Below, piece by piece: positions 21,006-29,578 of a stretch of DNA of 64,000 nt. This DNA is from Scheffersomyces stipitis CBS 6054 (lineage: Eukaryota > Ascomycota > Pichiomycetes > Serinales > Debaryomycetaceae). Location: the NCBI RefSeq assembly GCF_000209165.1, contig NC_009044.1, positions 124,001 to 188,000 on the forward strand. Reading direction: 5' to 3'. Each line of letters starts with the position of its first letter. The stretch's first letter is position 1. A program made the translations under genes and the position numbers. The notes under the pieces were generated by a model. It saw only the letters and a program-made list of their open reading frames with translations, searched no databases and was not told where the DNA came from.

Positions 21006-21625
21006 AGTAGAGTGGGATATCTGGGCTGGATCAGTAGTAAGATTGAATGAAAGAATAATATTCGAAATGTCTTTTGTCTACTGCATAGTTAAACAAATAG
21101 AGAGCCATAGTAGATACCGAAGATGCGTGCGGCACCATTACCAAGACAGATGAAATAACTCTAGAGAAAGAATGAAATATACGCGAGAGAGGTATACATC
21201 TGAAAACACATGATTTGTTGTTGTTACTTACGAAATGCTTTTGTTCTATATATAATGTAGAAAGAAAATAGCAGTGCATGGCATATTTTCTTTCTGATTT
21301 CTCAGATAAGAGAAGTTTCGCAACCAATTATTTAAGATCGATTCTTACAATGAACATCCTATAGAAGCTCTAACAATACTTCCAAAAGAATACAAGAATA
21401 CTGTACACTATAAGGATTAAATAGGTGGTTGTATGTCAAATATATGGTATAAACAGTATACTCATACTAATAATCTTCTAAATGATAACGACATACTAAC
21501 AACTACTAGCATTGGCTTCTTACCAACTCACTAAAACATTCCACTCTAGTATTTACACCTACTTGTCATATTTGTACATTAACACGTATTCTATGCTGTT
21601 TCATTCTACTTGCTTTTACTCTCAT
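21006..21625. other. Intergenic region between SEC72 and ULS1 (both minus)
   Basis: The 620 bases contain the ULS1 promoter and the SEC72 3' flank. A TACTAAC occurs on the plus strand near 21493, but no donor or exon is found with it. No gene is called. Confidence 0.45.
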
Positions 21626-22243
21626 TCAGAGCTTCTCGTTCTCCAAATAATCTCCATTCTCTTCAAGAATCTTATCCAACACAATATCCAACTCAGCCTG
21701 GAGTCTCTGGTTGTTCTCACCAAAAGCCAATCCCCTCTGGTAGTCAGCCCTGGCGGCCTCGTAGTTTCCAAGAAAGTAGTTGGCCACACCTCTTCTCAAG
21801 AAGTTTTCTGGTGTGCACATCATCATTCCAATCAACATATCAGCATCACTGAATGCCTTCAAGTACTCTTTGGTCTTCAAGTAAGCATCAGCTCTGCTCA
21901 TGAGAAACAAATTAAGCTCCTGGAGTGTTCCCTGGAAAGACTCAAACTTTTGTCTTCTCGAAATCATCTCTAATCCAATAGAAAACTGTTTGGCAGATTC
22001 AGCGAATTTTCCCTGCTTAAATGATTGAACTCCAGATTCGTACATTTTCTTGATCATCATACTCATATCCTTGTTGAAAGTCTGCGGTGAAGGCTGCGGA
22101 GGAACATCGCTTCCTGCCGCTATCAATTCCTGGGTTAAAGTATTCAACTGTTTGACTTCAAGAGCTAAACTTTCGTCTCCCACAGAGTCTTCTCCCACAC
22201 TAATGGCCTTCGACTTGGGATCATATCCTAGAGAAATGCTCAT
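21626..22243 (-). CDS. SEC72: ER translocon Sec63 complex subunit Sec72 (TPR protein)
   Basis: The 205-aa protein begins at ATG 22243. The frame is open ten codons further but only to TTG, and the protein family starts with a short residue set leading into Leu-x-Tyr-Asp/Asn-x-x-Ser-Lys. Sec72 is a cytosolic TPR subunit of the Sec62/63/71/72 complex that helps post-translational import, probably by docking Hsp70 Ssa1. TPR-like helix pairs run from about residue 70 to 190, with the motif Arg-Arg-Gly-Val-Ala-Asn-Tyr-Phe-Leu-Gly-Asn-Tyr-Glu-Ala-Ala near 150. Length equals that of the yeast protein. It is divergent from an unrecognised gene, with TCACGTGA at 22385-22392 between them. Confidence 0.9.
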   Translation of the reverse strand: MSISLGYDPKSKAISVGEDSVGDESLALEVKQLNTLTQELIAAGSDVPPQPSPQTFNKDMSMMIKKMYESGVQSFKQGKFAESAKQFSIGLEMISRRQKFESFQGTLQELNLFLMSRADAYLKTKEYLKAFSDADMLIGMMMCTPENFLRRGVANYFLGNYEAARADYQRGLAFGENNQRLQAELDIVLDKILEENGDYLENEKL

Positions 22244-22586
22244 TTTGAATATATGGCTCTTTCTTAGTATCAAATTTCCACCGTAAAGGGCTACAAATAT
22301 ATGAATAGATGCGGAGAAAGTTCAAGTAAAGGTCTACCTGTCCAGTACTATTGAAAATGTATAGCAGTTTCTGATCGTCCATGATCACGTGAACTACGCG
22401 AAAAATAGTGTTTATACTGCAGATAACGGCACACATAATCAGCTGTTAATTACTCGGAATGGGTGCAAAATCTAGTCACAGCGCCTATCAAAAATATGGG
22501 ATGGTTTGGAGTGGAAGAACATCAAGAGACTTTTTTCCAAAAATATAGCCAAAATAATCTTCTCTCACATATATTTGGTCTCTCAG
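22244..22586. promoter_or_regulatory. Divergent promoter region SEC72 / unknown gene, with TCACGTGA
   Basis: The region is 343 bases. A TCACGTGA octamer is at 22385-22392. A short frame from ATG 22459 (29 codons, beginning Met-Gly-Ala-Lys-Ser-Ser-His-Ser) ends at 22548, before the ATG of the next gene, so it could act as an upstream ORF. Confidence 0.5.
22385..22392. promoter_or_regulatory. TCACGTGA, Cbf1-type E-box, SEC72 promoter
   Basis: A perfect octamer about 142 bases upstream of the SEC72 ATG. Function is inferred. Confidence 0.5.
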
Positions 22587-23708
22587 ATGGAGTGCCCCTT
22601 CGACGACCTGGTCTCGTATGTTTCCAGAGATGTTTCTTCAGCGGGGCTCCAACTGCTCTACAGTGTAACTGAGAACATCAATTTCAGAGAAAGAACTAAG
22701 GATGTTGTTTTTCTAGAAGACAAGGACAAGACAACCAATAGAATAATTTCGGCTTCTCTGGCTGCTAAAATAATTGAAATCGAAAAGTATATCGAAAACG
22801 GAACCACTCGCTTGATGAAGCTATGGAAACCTTCCAGGAAACATCGAGGGACGCTTATTCTCAGTGAAAAGAACCAAACAGGGAATGTTGAAACAAAAAG
22901 CGCTGTTTCTAGTTATCATAGTGCAACACAAACAACTCCTGACCAAAACACAGCTACTCAAAGTGGGGTTTCGGAGGGCTCTGCTAAGAACAATCCACTT
23001 CACAATATATCATCTTGTAACTCAATTACATCAAGGCATCTGAAAGAACTGAAACTTCCAGAGCGAGCAGTTCGGTATTTTAGATGGTTTTCAAGATTAT
23101 TGAAAATGCCCAATTCTGAACCGCAACAGTCGCTGAACTGTTCCGTGGTTTCAGAGTCTGCTTTTATAGAATCTGCCGGTGCCCCTACAATACTTACTTA
23201 TGATCATCCCTCCCTTCACAACAAGCTAGAACAATACTTTAGAAACAATTCTCAAGAAAATGAAAAGGGATTTGCTCCTCTCCAGCCTGATGAAAATATC
23301 ACAAACACTTCTGTTCCTGTCTTTCCTATTCTAGGGGTATGGAAGAGAAACAACCTTGATCACACTTTGTGGCTGAGGAAAGACGATTTTCTTATTGATG
23401 CATCTAATTGCTTAGACCACGGAAATAGAGGAAGTTCCGAGTTTGAGGATGAAGTATTTTCTCCCCATACCCACCGGCCCAGTTTCAAAGACGTAATTAC
23501 TATTGAAGGAACAGAGAACCAAGATCCAGAATTGTCTTTGATAGATATTGAGCAGGAGATACGGGAGAATCTTATAAGATCAAGAAGCAGGAGCAGGAGC
23601 AGAACAATAAACACGACAGAAAAGGGAATTGGAAAAAAGGTGTCAATGGGATCACTATCTGGCTCTCGTATTCGCTTCTTCCAGCTTGAATCGCCCACAA
23701 ACAAATAG
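22587..23708 (+). CDS. Unrecognised Ser-rich protein
   Basis: This is a 373-aa frame from ATG 22587. The frame continues upstream to a TTG at 22506 without another ATG. I do not recognise the family. The first 80 residues look folded and include acidic and hydrophobic segments and a predicted helix near residue 70 (Ala-Ala-Lys-Ile-Ile-Glu-Ile-Glu). The middle is Ser/Thr/Asn-rich and probably disordered. A second compact stretch at about 155-180 contains Arg-Tyr-Phe-Arg-Trp-Phe-Ser-Arg-Leu-Leu. Near the C-terminus is an Arg-Ser dipeptide run (about residues 336-344). No signal peptide or membrane span is seen. Length, single frame and codon use support a real gene. A first exon with the Met-Gly-Ala-Lys-Ser-Ser start (22459) is conceivable: a CTCTCAG acceptor sits right before the ATG, but the donor and branch point are weak. 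Confidence 0.55.
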   Translation: MECPFDDLVSYVSRDVSSAGLQLLYSVTENINFRERTKDVVFLEDKDKTTNRIISASLAAKIIEIEKYIENGTTRLMKLWKPSRKHRGTLILSEKNQTGNVETKSAVSSYHSATQTTPDQNTATQSGVSEGSAKNNPLHNISSCNSITSRHLKELKLPERAVRYFRWFSRLLKMPNSEPQQSLNCSVVSESAFIESAGAPTILTYDHPSLHNKLEQYFRNNSQENEKGFAPLQPDENITNTSVPVFPILGVWKRNNLDHTLWLRKDDFLIDASNCLDHGNRGSSEFEDEVFSPHTHRPSFKDVITIEGTENQDPELSLIDIEQEIRENLIRSRSRSRSRTINTTEKGIGKKVSMGSLSGSRIRFFQLESPTNK

Positions 23709-24061
23709 TATCTGGTAAGAATAGTAACAAATTAAATTTATATAGTACGAATTTGAATTACATTCGCTAAGTACGGACTTTACGTATGGATTTCCTGGTG
23801 TAGATGTTCACCGTATTATTTCTGGTACAAACTCTGTATTAGTGTGTCTATTCTCGCTGCGAAATCTTCTGCAACCATATCCCTAATCTGGAGTGTACAG
23901 CCGCCAATGCGCATCTCCGAAAGAGTCATAATTCAGTCGTGATTGACTCGGAGATTTTTCACTCTTATCATGAGAGATTGAAATTCTATTTATTTGACTA
24001 ATATCCCTGAATTGCAGAAAAAACACCCGTTTTAGAGATATAGCATAGTCTTTCCACATCA
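23709..24061. promoter_or_regulatory. HIS5 promoter region
   Basis: The 353 bases between the unknown gene and HIS5 carry two Gcn4-type sites, described separately, about 115-140 bases before the start codon. Confidence 0.55.
23922..23949. promoter_or_regulatory. Paired Gcn4 sites in the HIS5 promoter
   Basis: GAGTCA at 23923-23928 reads ATGACTCTT on the minus strand, the ideal Gcn4 core. TGACTC is at 23944-23949 on the plus strand. Both lie 110-140 bases upstream of the ATG, the usual place for general amino acid control. Binding is inferred from the motif and the gene's role. Confidence 0.75.
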
Positions 24062-25267
24062 ATGCCTTTCGATATCAAAAAAACAGTGAGGCCCAATATC
24101 CTCACTCTTGAGCCATACAGATGTGCTAGAGATGATTTCAAGACTGGTATCCTCTTGGATGCCAACGAAAACACCCACGGCCCTGCTCTTACCGAGTTGT
24201 CTAAATCTGAACAAGTCTTAGAGTTGAACAGATATCCAGATCCACACCAGGCTGAGTTGAAACAACAAATTATCAATTTCAGAAACAAAAAGCCAAACAA
24301 ATTTGTCAAAGACATTGAAGCCAATAAACTCAAAATCGGCAACTTGTGTCTTGGTGTAGGCTCTGACGAAAGTATTGATATGCTTTTGAGATGTGTCTGT
24401 CAACCTGGAAAGGATAAGATGTTGATCTGTCCTCCTACCTATGGAATGTACTCCATCTGTGCGACAGTGAACGATGTAGAAATCGTTAAACTTCCACTTA
24501 CTACCCCAGGTTTCCAGATCGATATCGAAGGAATTGCTTCCAAGGTTACCGGAGACCCCAATATCAAGCTTGTGTATTTGACGTCGCCGGGCAACCCTAC
24601 CGGGAAATTGCTTGCTGTAGCCGATGTCATCCAATTGTTGGAGAAGGTAGCTCCAGTGTGGAATGGCTTCGTCATCGTCGATGAAGCTTATATCGACTTC
24701 ACCATCTCTCCGGACTCGAACTATAGCGAGTCGATGTCTACTTTAGTCAATGAACACGAGAACTTGGTAGTGTTGCAGACTTTATCCAAGTCTTTCGGTT
24801 TGGCTGGCATCAGATTGGGTGTGACTTTCTGCTCCGAGAAATTGTCCTACTACTTGAACTCAATGAAGTACCCATACAACATCTCATCTCTCACCTCAGA
24901 CGTTGCAATCAGAGCTACGGGTGAAGAGACTGGGTTGGCAACTATGAGCAAATACGTAGCTAACATCATAGAACAAAGAGATCAGTTGTTGAAGAACTTG
25001 CTTGCCCTCGATGGTGTAGGAAACAACATTGGAGGTCTAGACTCTAACTTTTTGCTCGTTGAAATCGTCGACAAAGATGGGAAGCCTAGCAATGAAGTTG
25101 CCCAAGCTCTCTACAACACTTTGGCGGTAGATAACCAGGTCGTGGTTAGATTCAGAGGTAAGGAATTGAACTGTACTGGTGCTTTGAGAGTATCAGTAGG
25201 CACAGAGGAAGAGAACAAAATTTTGATTGAAAAGTTTGTCAAGTGTCTTGCTGAAGTAAGAAAGTAG
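24062..25267 (+). CDS. HIS5: Histidinol-phosphate aminotransferase
   Basis: The 401-aa protein is a class II, fold-type I PLP aminotransferase. It converts imidazole-acetol phosphate and glutamate to histidinol phosphate in histidine synthesis. Asp-Ala-Asn-Glu-Asn near residues 36-40 is the family N-terminal signature. The Pro-Gly-Asn-Pro-Thr block is near residue 181, and Ser-Lys-Ser-Phe-Gly gives the PLP lysine as Lys243. The conserved Arg near the C-terminus that binds the substrate carboxylate is in the Gly-Ala-Leu-Arg-Val-Ser-Val-Gly box. Length is typical. I find no in-frame CTG codon. Two Gcn4 sites upstream fit amino-acid control. Confidence 0.96.
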   Translation: MPFDIKKTVRPNILTLEPYRCARDDFKTGILLDANENTHGPALTELSKSEQVLELNRYPDPHQAELKQQIINFRNKKPNKFVKDIEANKLKIGNLCLGVGSDESIDMLLRCVCQPGKDKMLICPPTYGMYSICATVNDVEIVKLPLTTPGFQIDIEGIASKVTGDPNIKLVYLTSPGNPTGKLLAVADVIQLLEKVAPVWNGFVIVDEAYIDFTISPDSNYSESMSTLVNEHENLVVLQTLSKSFGLAGIRLGVTFCSEKLSYYLNSMKYPYNISSLTSDVAIRATGEETGLATMSKYVANIIEQRDQLLKNLLALDGVGNNIGGLDSNFLLVEIVDKDGKPSNEVAQALYNTLAVDNQVVVRFRGKELNCTGALRVSVGTEEENKILIEKFVKCLAEVRK

Positions 25268-25676
25268 ACTTCATTAGAGAAATAGAATAGGCAAGAGTAG
25301 AACGAGAATACAATCATATTCCATTAACAGATAGATACAATAGTCGTACAGTAGTAAATACATATGAAGAATGCTGGGGACGAACTGCCATACAAAAATA
25401 ATTTGAAAAACGAAAGAAAAACGAAATGTTTACGTCCAAGTCAAATATACAAGCTACAACGCCAATAAGTGTCCAATATAACATCCGTCTATAACATCTA
25501 CTTCTTCCAATTCATATACCCCATAGAATATCCTTCACGGCGCTACCGATTGGCGTCCGGGTAATGCACTCGAAAGTTTTTCGAAATTTTTCACTTCTGC
25601 CATAGTTAACGATATTACTGTACTTCTATGTATTAAACCACTTTAGAACCTACAAAAGCATAATATAACTCCAAAA
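25268..25676. other. Intergenic region HIS5-MRPS17
   Basis: The 409 bases serve as HIS5 3' flank and MRPS17 promoter. They are AT-rich near 25380-25480. A GC-richer patch at 25538-25570 contains GGCGCTACCGATTGGCG. No gene or RNA is visible. Confidence 0.45.
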
Positions 25677-26396
25677 ATGGCCAAACAGAACTTCATAGGG
25701 CTTGTGGTATCACAAGGTAAGATGGCCAAGACCGTCAAGGTCAGAGTGCAGAGAAAAGTGTACGATACCAGAATCCACAAAGAAGTTATCAAGAGAAAAG
25801 ATTACTTGGTTCACGATGAAGGAAATCTCTGTAAAGAAGGGGATGTCGTCAGAATTGAGTCGATTCCCAAGATTTCTGCTCGTAAGGCTTTTGCCGTTGC
25901 CGAGATCAAAGTCAACAAGGGTCAGCAGTTTGCATTGTACGAAACGTTAGCAAAAGAAAAAGTGATTGAAGAAGAAAAACAGAAGCTTGAAATCTTCATC
26001 AAGGAAAAGCAACAGTTTGAAAGTGTTGTTACGCAGATAGAAGACTTGAGAAGATTGGACCAGATCGTAAGCACGTATCAGACACAGCCCAACGCCGACA
26101 GAAGCCAGCTTTTGTCCGAGATTGACCGTATAAAGCAGAAATGGGGTATTCAATCATGGCCATCAGAAGAGCCTATCTTGTCGTTGGACATCAACGAAAA
26201 GGAGAAGAGCATACGAGAAGTCAATTTGGACCTTATTATCTCCAAGATCATGTCAGATGAATACACAGATGACAGAAACAAGATCTTGGCAGCCTCCACC
26301 AGCACACCAGTAGGAGAACTCAAGAAGCACACCATCAAGAATATCGTGAGGAAATACGTGTTGAACTCTAAGAACGAACTTCCCTTTGAGGTTTAG
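25677..26396 (+). CDS. MRPS17: Mitochondrial small-subunit ribosomal protein uS17m
   Basis: The 239-aa protein begins with the uS17 OB-fold domain (about residues 1-90). Its opening [12 protein letters not shown] matches yeast Mrps17 almost residue for residue. The remaining 150 residues are a charged helical extension, as in the S. cerevisiae protein (237 aa). The uS17 domain binds helices of the small-subunit rRNA early in assembly. The strongly basic N-terminus may double as the mitochondrial targeting region. The frame contains no CTG codon. Confidence 0.95.
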   Translation: MAKQNFIGLVVSQGKMAKTVKVRVQRKVYDTRIHKEVIKRKDYLVHDEGNLCKEGDVVRIESIPKISARKAFAVAEIKVNKGQQFALYETLAKEKVIEEEKQKLEIFIKEKQQFESVVTQIEDLRRLDQIVSTYQTQPNADRSQLLSEIDRIKQKWGIQSWPSEEPILSLDINEKEKSIREVNLDLIISKIMSDEYTDDRNKILAASTSTPVGELKKHTIKNIVRKYVLNSKNELPFEV

Positions 26397-27156
26397 ACAC
26401 CATGTAAAAAGTTAATAGGATACTACATTGTACATAGCTAATGTGATGGTCGCATTGAAAGTGAGACGAGTCTTAAACAGAAATCTGTAGAATATATTAC
26501 CTCAATGATGTGGAGGTTATTCCCATTGGAAGTAGCAGTAATTTTTATTTGAGCTTCGGGGGACTTACTGGTAGCCATTATCTATTTGAGTATGTATATA
26601 CTTCTTACTTAATCTCAACTCAATAGCTCTTCCGAGTCGATCTGATACCACGATATAGCACTTTTTGGACAAAGTCCTAAATTTTAATCTGAACACATAG
26701 GCAAGACTTTCTACTCCCAAAAATTCTTGTTAAGACCCATTGATACCATTTTCCACTCCTAATGTTCAATGTCGATACGAATCTAGTATTGGGACACTGT
26801 TTTCAACAAATAGTGCCTTTTGTCCTCTGGGCCCTGTCATGGAAACTTCTGTGCTTGGATCCTGCACAGGCCACATGGCGATGCAACCACAGATTGTTTC
26901 CGTAAATTTCTAGATCTAGAAGTGAATTCCAAAAGTCAAAAGCTATCCTGATAAACTTATCCTTTTCACCCATTATTGCTACTACGATACAACTATCGAT
27001 AATCATAAAGCTACTGTATTGTTTACAAATTCTAAAATAACTGACTGTACCTCGCAACGCATCCAGACCATCCCGTTCACCCCACTAAATATTACCCATA
27101 TATCATAGCATTACTACACCACTATTCACAGCTCATGTCTCAGACCGTAATACAGT
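26397..27156. other. Intergenic region MRPS17-TOK1
   Basis: The 760 bases contain the TOK1 promoter. An ATG at 27135 opens a 37-residue frame overlapping the TOK1 start out of frame. On the minus strand a 46-residue frame (26438-26578) has an ATG but no recognised family and no room for further exons. I call no gene. Confidence 0.45.
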
Positions 27157-29259
27157 ATGGACCTAGGTATCACACAATTCCGTCGACATGTCAAAGCGGC
27201 CCAGAGGGCGGTGACTCCTTCCCGAGAGCCTACTTTTTCGCTAAATAATTACGATGACAAGCTTCTTCCATTGCTTTATCATACACCTAGAAATAAGGTC
27301 AAACAGAAGGACGTACCGATGATAGTAAAAAACTCTCTAGCTATGCCCATTACAACCGTTACCAGCATGAAGGTACGACCGGGAGAACCGAATTTTGTAT
27401 ACTGGTACTTTGTTTCGTCCTACTTCCCTCTTATATCGGCTTGTTTGGGTCCGTTAGCCAACATGATATCCATTATATCCCTTGTTCAACATTGGAGAAT
27501 AGAAAAGGCTACTGGAAAAGAAGTGCTGGATGAACCTGGCCTAATTGTACTCAACTCGATGTCATTGGTATTCGGAATCCTCGCAAATATTTCACTATTA
27601 ATGAATTTCTCCGGAACGATCAAATACCTTATCACCCAAGTTGTGTCCATAATCTGTTTTCTTGGTGCTGTAGTAGTGCTAATGGTGGATATAATCATTA
27701 CCAACCGTGATTTCATTGGTCAAGACCCTAAATACTCTCGTTCCGAAGGGTTCTGGTTCGCTGTATTCACTACTTTTTACTACTTCTGCTGTGCTGTAAC
27801 ATTGCTTGTCAATTTCTTGGGCTACAAGTTGAATAAATATCCGGCCACTTTTAATCTCGATACAAAGCAGAGAACTTTAATGATATATACTATCTGCTTT
27901 GCTATATGGAGCGTATTTGGCTCCGTGGTTATGGCTCATATGATTGACGACTTGACCTATGGCTCGTCTTTGTACTACTGTATCGTCTCGTTTCTTACCA
28001 TTGGCCTTGGTGACATTCTTCCCAAGACTCCTGGAGCTAAAGTCATGGTGTTGATTTTGTCCTTGATCGGTGTATTGATCATGGGGTTGATCGTGGCCAT
28101 GATTAGACAGGTAGTGATGACCTCGGGAGGACCAACAATCTTCTGGAATCACATAGAACGGGACCGTGAAAAGTTGTTAGCAAAGCTCAAGAGAGAGCAT
28201 ACTCCCCTTACTGCCGACCAAGCATTCCATAAAATGAGGGTCATACGAAGAAGGGCCCATGTTCACCAATTGAATGTTTCTCTAGCATCCACCATCATTA
28301 TTTTCATGGTCTTCTGGTTAATAGGAGCTACCGTCTTTCACTTTTGTGAGGGCTGGTCGTATTTTAATGGTGTATACTTCTGCTTCTTATGTCTTATTAC
28401 TATTGGTTATGGTGACTACGCACCGAAGACTCCTTTGGGTAGAGTTTTTTTTGTTTCATGGGCTGTTGCAGCAGTGCCCTTAATGACTATCTTGATTTCT
28501 AATGTTGGTGACAAGCTTTTCGGATTAGCCAATCATTTAAGTTTTATGGTTTCCAAAGCATTGTTTAGAGATGATGACGAAGATGATTATCATAAAAGGA
28601 GAAGGCAACTGGAAGAGGTTAGTGATGACATAGAAAGAGAAGTAAATATTGAAGAGGACGAAGAAGATTACGAGTTAAGCTCTACTGGAAAGGATGTTGG
28701 GAGTAATCACAAGGATGATTTCTCAGCATTCATAAATGGATCGCCATTGGATTATTCACTTCATCAACCTGACCATCAACAAACAATCCAATTGCAGCAG
28801 GTGCGTCAGAAAATCACGACTAAGATGCTTAATCAGAAAGAGACATATGAGAATATTCTTTCTTTCTTGAACCAACTAAAACCTTTGATTTCTGATTCTG
28901 TAGAGAATCCCCTTAAAAGATACAGTCACCTGGAGTGGTCTGAATTGTTGGACAGCTTGAATAAAGAGGATGTTATCATAAAACACCCAGATGGAACTGA
29001 AACCGTCATAGCACCTATTACTGTCAATGCGGAGTACAATTATTTCTGGCTAAGTGAACGATCTCCCCTTCGGTTACCACTAAAAGAACCCAATTATTTG
29101 ATCATGAAAGTTTTCTTCAAAATCGAAAAAGATCTCAACGATCTTATTGATGCCGAGGTCGAAGATATGGAACAGCTACGATCTGTAATGTCAAATTCTT
29201 CTGTGCAAAATGTTGAAATGTTGAACAGGACTCATCACGAGAAGAAGGGTCATTTATAA
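27157..29259 (+). CDS. TOK1: Outward-rectifying K+ channel (two-pore, TOK1 type)
   Basis: The 700-aa protein has the fungal TOK architecture of eight membrane segments and two pore loops in one chain. The selectivity filters are Thr-Ile-Gly-Leu-Gly-Asp at 281-286 and Thr-Ile-Gly-Tyr-Gly-Asp at 415-420, the same GLG/GYG pair as in S. cerevisiae Tok1. The cytosolic C-terminus from about residue 470 is acidic. It releases K+ across the plasma membrane on depolarisation. Length agrees with the yeast protein (691 aa). An overlapping out-of-frame upstream ORF (27135-27248) spans the start codon, which could limit translation. Confidence 0.95.
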   Translation: MDLGITQFRRHVKAAQRAVTPSREPTFSLNNYDDKLLPLLYHTPRNKVKQKDVPMIVKNSLAMPITTVTSMKVRPGEPNFVYWYFVSSYFPLISACLGPLANMISIISLVQHWRIEKATGKEVLDEPGLIVLNSMSLVFGILANISLLMNFSGTIKYLITQVVSIICFLGAVVVLMVDIIITNRDFIGQDPKYSRSEGFWFAVFTTFYYFCCAVTLLVNFLGYKLNKYPATFNLDTKQRTLMIYTICFAIWSVFGSVVMAHMIDDLTYGSSLYYCIVSFLTIGLGDILPKTPGAKVMVLILSLIGVLIMGLIVAMIRQVVMTSGGPTIFWNHIERDREKLLAKLKREHTPLTADQAFHKMRVIRRRAHVHQLNVSLASTIIIFMVFWLIGATVFHFCEGWSYFNGVYFCFLCLITIGYGDYAPKTPLGRVFFVSWAVAAVPLMTILISNVGDKLFGLANHLSFMVSKALFRDDDEDDYHKRRRQLEEVSDDIEREVNIEEDEEDYELSSTGKDVGSNHKDDFSAFINGSPLDYSLHQPDHQQTIQLQQVRQKITTKMLNQKETYENILSFLNQLKPLISDSVENPLKRYSHLEWSELLDSLNKEDVIIKHPDGTETVIAPITVNAEYNYFWLSERSPLRLPLKEPNYLIMKVFFKIEKDLNDLIDAEVEDMEQLRSVMSNSSVQNVEMLNRTHHEKKGHL

Positions 29260-29578
29260 TACAGTTGTTCTTCATAGATTTGTTATCACACCTTTCTGCT
29301 GAAGAAGAAAGCGGACCTGAATCTGTTATTCCAGGTGTTAAAACTACGCTGTAGTTAGAAAAGATAATGCATTTCAAATTTATTCCTGTAAATCTAATTT
29401 CAATTTTCTTCTACTTATCAATGCAAGTATTTAAGTAAAAATCTTTAATGTTAACACCGACTACTGAAACTGTATAATTTGGTTTGTCTCTGAACGTTGC
29501 TGTGTTCATAAAATTATTATCGACTTTACTAAATACTTAGAAATGGTTGCAAATTTTAGTTGCGCTGCATAAACCAAT
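29260..29578. other. Intergenic region TOK1-FUN26
   Basis: About 320 AT-rich bases make up the TOK1 3' flank and the FUN26-like promoter. Nothing else is seen. Confidence 0.45.

Noticed and set aside
26438..26578. 46-residue minus-strand frame between MRPS17 and TOK1
   Set aside because: It has an ATG and ordinary composition, but no recognised family, and MRPS17 leaves no space for more exons.
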